This document shows positions 5,882 through 7,168 of a DNA stretch of 7,168 nucleotides, one piece after another (position 1 is the stretch's first letter; every line of letters begins with the position of its first letter). The translations under genes and the position numbers were made by a program. The stretch is from Methanofollis sp. (GTDB taxonomy: Archaea; Halobacteriota; Methanomicrobia; Methanomicrobiales; Methanofollaceae): contig JAQVHG010000046.1 in assembly GCA_028696365.1 (NCBI GenBank), forward strand, positions 1 to 7,168, read 5' to 3'. The notes under the pieces are model-generated. The model made no database searches and was not told the DNA's origin. It saw nothing but the letters and a program-made list of their open reading frames with translations.

Positions 5882-6259
5882 ATGGTCAAAGTTACCGCCG
5901 AGGAACTCAGGAAATTTATCACAGCCAAGGTGGTCATCAGTGAACCTCTTGACCTGGGAGACAAGGTCATCTATTCGATTGCAAGGTCAGGTTTTGCATT
6001 TGGTGCAGGAGCAGGAAAAGGAGCCGGTGAAGAAGGAGAAGGTGGAGGCGCAGGGGGAGGGGTTGATCCGATTGCTCTGCTTGTCGTCTATAAAGAGATT
6101 AAAGGCCCAGGAGGCATTCAGATCTTCTCGGTGAGTAAGAAAGGGGCGGTTGCAGAAGTGATCGAGACGATCGGGGAGACGGTCCCGCCAGTGATCGAGA
6201 AGATGGCTTCAGTAATGGGGGAGAGAAAGAAAGAGTCAGAGGAGCCTGAAGAGAAGTAA
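5882..6259 (+). CDS. GerW/YtfJ-family protein (Spore_YtfJ domain)
   Basis: This 125-residue protein has the layout of the GerW (YtfJ) family: EPLDLGDKVIYSIARSGFAFGAG (21-43), a Gly/Glu-rich loop (about 41-60), the strand DPIALLVVY (62-70), the strand GIQIFSV (78-84) and a C-terminal helix VIETIGETVPPVIEKMASVM (93-112). The tail is charged (EPEEK). In Bacillus the family member is a spore protein needed for normal germination. Methanogens do not form spores, so the biochemical role here is unknown. There is no signal peptide or membrane segment, so it is presumably cytoplasmic. It is the first gene of a likely three-gene operon, 15 bases ahead of a DUF2953 gene, the same pairing seen as ytfI-ytfJ in Bacillus. 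Confidence 0.9.
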   Translation: MVKVTAEELRKFITAKVVISEPLDLGDKVIYSIARSGFAFGAGAGKGAGEEGEGGGAGGGVDPIALLVVYKEIKGPGGIQIFSVSKKGAVAEVIETIGETVPPVIEKMASVMGERKKESEEPEEK

Positions 6260-6274
6260 CTTCATGAAACCATC

Positions 6275-6928
6275 ATGGGAGGCAGTGAAGTACTCCTCCT
6301 CTGTATCCTTCTAGGATTTATCGGCATCTTCATGCTCTCTATCTTCCTCGTCCCGCTGCATATCAGGACAAGGGGGTCGTTTGGGAGCGAAGGATGGGCG
6401 ATCGCTCTCACGATGAAGTGGGGAGGTCTGGGGGTCAGAGTGGACAGTGGAACAGAATGGAGGATGAGCGTCCTCATCAGCAATACTCCGGTGATGAAGG
6501 TTCCTTTCCCCTCTGATGAAAAAGATACCAAGAATGAGGAAGCGGGAGAGGAAGATGGAACGAAGATGTCCAACCTGCAGGCGATCAGGGACGCGGGGGC
6601 GGCCCTCCCTCACCTGATCCGTTTTCTCAGGGATATATTCGCACATACAGGAGTGGAGAAGGTCCGCCTCTGGTTCAGGGGAGGGTTCGGGGACCCGGTG
6701 ATAACCGGCGAAGTTTTCGGCGTTGTGCAGGCATTGAACGGGATGTTGTGGCCTACACCGGTCCATCTTGAAATGGAGCCCCTCTTCACCGATGGGGGAC
6801 CAGCGGGTGAAGGGGATATCTCTCTTTGTATCAGGCGACCTGTTGTTCTCCTTGTCTCTGCAGGGAGGATGATCCTCCAGCCTGAGTGCCGCACCGCGAT
6901 CCAGACGATGACACGAGGAGAAGGATGA
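6275..6928 (+). CDS. DUF2953 family membrane-anchored protein (YtfI-like)
   Basis: The 217-residue product begins with one hydrophobic segment (residues 6-28, LLLCILLGFIGIFMLSIFLV), which should anchor it in the membrane. Residues 80-97 form a charged linker rich in Glu, Asp and Lys. The DUF2953 signature follows: GFGDPVITGEVFGVVQALNGML (137-158), then LEMEPLFTDG (165-174) and a hydrophobic strand PVVLLVSAGRMIL (189-201). The function is unknown in any organism that I can name. In Bacillus the homologue YtfI is encoded beside YtfJ, which supports a shared task with the preceding GerW-like protein. The start at 6275 gives the full anchor but has no clear ribosome site, so translation may be coupled to the upstream gene 15 bases away. 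The stop overlaps the next start as ATGA. Confidence 0.87.
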   Translation: MGGSEVLLLCILLGFIGIFMLSIFLVPLHIRTRGSFGSEGWAIALTMKWGGLGVRVDSGTEWRMSVLISNTPVMKVPFPSDEKDTKNEEAGEEDGTKMSNLQAIRDAGAALPHLIRFLRDIFAHTGVEKVRLWFRGGFGDPVITGEVFGVVQALNGMLWPTPVHLEMEPLFTDGGPAGEGDISLCIRRPVVLLVSAGRMILQPECRTAIQTMTRGEG

Positions 6929-7164
6929 AGGAGATCATGGTTGGAGCACCTCTCCGCGCCGGCGACCGGGTGATCGTCCCTCTGATCAAAGAGGCCGGGT
7001 TCTCAGGTATGGGAGGGGTATATTATGCCGCGCGACCAGTCGCGCTCATCATCGCTGAAGAGGAGTGCATGCTCTTCTTCTCTCTCGACTCCGACGTGCC
7101 ACTCTCTGACGAGATTATTCACGATGCAGCGGGACAGGCCCGTGCCGTACTCGAAGAAGATTAA
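6925..7164 (+). CDS. Small GerW-like protein lacking the Gly-rich loop
   Basis: This 79-residue protein starts in an ATGA overlap with the DUF2953 stop and has GAGGAG a few bases upstream (6915-6920), so it is translationally coupled. The frame is open 13 codons further upstream to an ATG at 6886, but that part lies inside the DUF2953 gene. Its core, APLRAGDRVIVPLIKEAGF (8-26) followed by RPVALIIAEE (38-47) and MLFFSLDSDV (49-58), lines up with EPLDLGDKVIYSIARSGF, DPIALLVVYKE and IQIFSVSKKGAV of the GerW-family protein in the same operon. The Gly-rich insert is reduced to GMGGVYY. I infer a divergent, minimal paralogue. No catalytic motif is visible. It could instead be an unrelated small beta protein, since the match is by eye. 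Confidence 0.78.
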   Translation: MKEIMVGAPLRAGDRVIVPLIKEAGFSGMGGVYYAARPVALIIAEEECMLFFSLDSDVPLSDEIIHDAAGQARAVLEED

Positions 7165-7168
7165 ATCG

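Overview
The window looks like the chromosome of a methanogenic archaeon, most likely order Methanomicrobiales (Methanofollis/Methanoculleus-like). The evidence is an archaeal-type EF-2 with the diphthamide motif, TATA-box promoters with short or no leaders, T-tract terminators, GC-rich codon third positions, and a GerW/DUF2953 gene pair. The genus is inferred from gene style and GC-rich intergenic repeats, not proven.

Layout: (1) 3-1946, the 3' nine-tenths of fusA (EF-2), cut by the window's left edge. (2) 1947-2424, a structured intergenic stretch with T-tracts, hairpins and one copy of a roughly 100-bp dispersed repeat. (3) 2425-2766, a small unrecognised gene. (4) 2819-3481, a lipoprotein with a ferritin-like DUF2202 domain and its own TATA box. 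(5) 3489-3874, a MITE-like element with 22-bp perfect inverted repeats. (6) 3880-4557 on the minus strand, an RNase III-fold protein whose stop codon lies 5 bp from the element. (7) 4558-5830, about 1.25 kb without a convincing gene, holding repeat copies, a second MITE-like element (5556-5785) and one orphan TATA box. (8) 5882-7164, a tight three-gene operon: GerW/YtfJ-family protein, DUF2953 (YtfI-like) membrane-anchored protein, and a 79-residue protein that looks like a GerW-like fold without the glycine-rich loop.

How the genes relate: only the last three form a clear functional unit. GerW (ytfJ) and DUF2953 (ytfI) genes are also neighbours in Bacillus, where ytfJ/gerW affects spore germination. 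Methanogens do not sporulate, so the pair must have a more general role here. EF-2, the lipoprotein and the RNase III-like protein appear to be independent transcription units separated by repeats.

The most interesting material is (a) the sporulation-type operon with a shrunken GerW paralogue, (b) an RNase III-like protein in an archaeon with an altered active site, and (c) a family of small hairpin-bearing inverted-repeat elements that fills much of the non-coding space.
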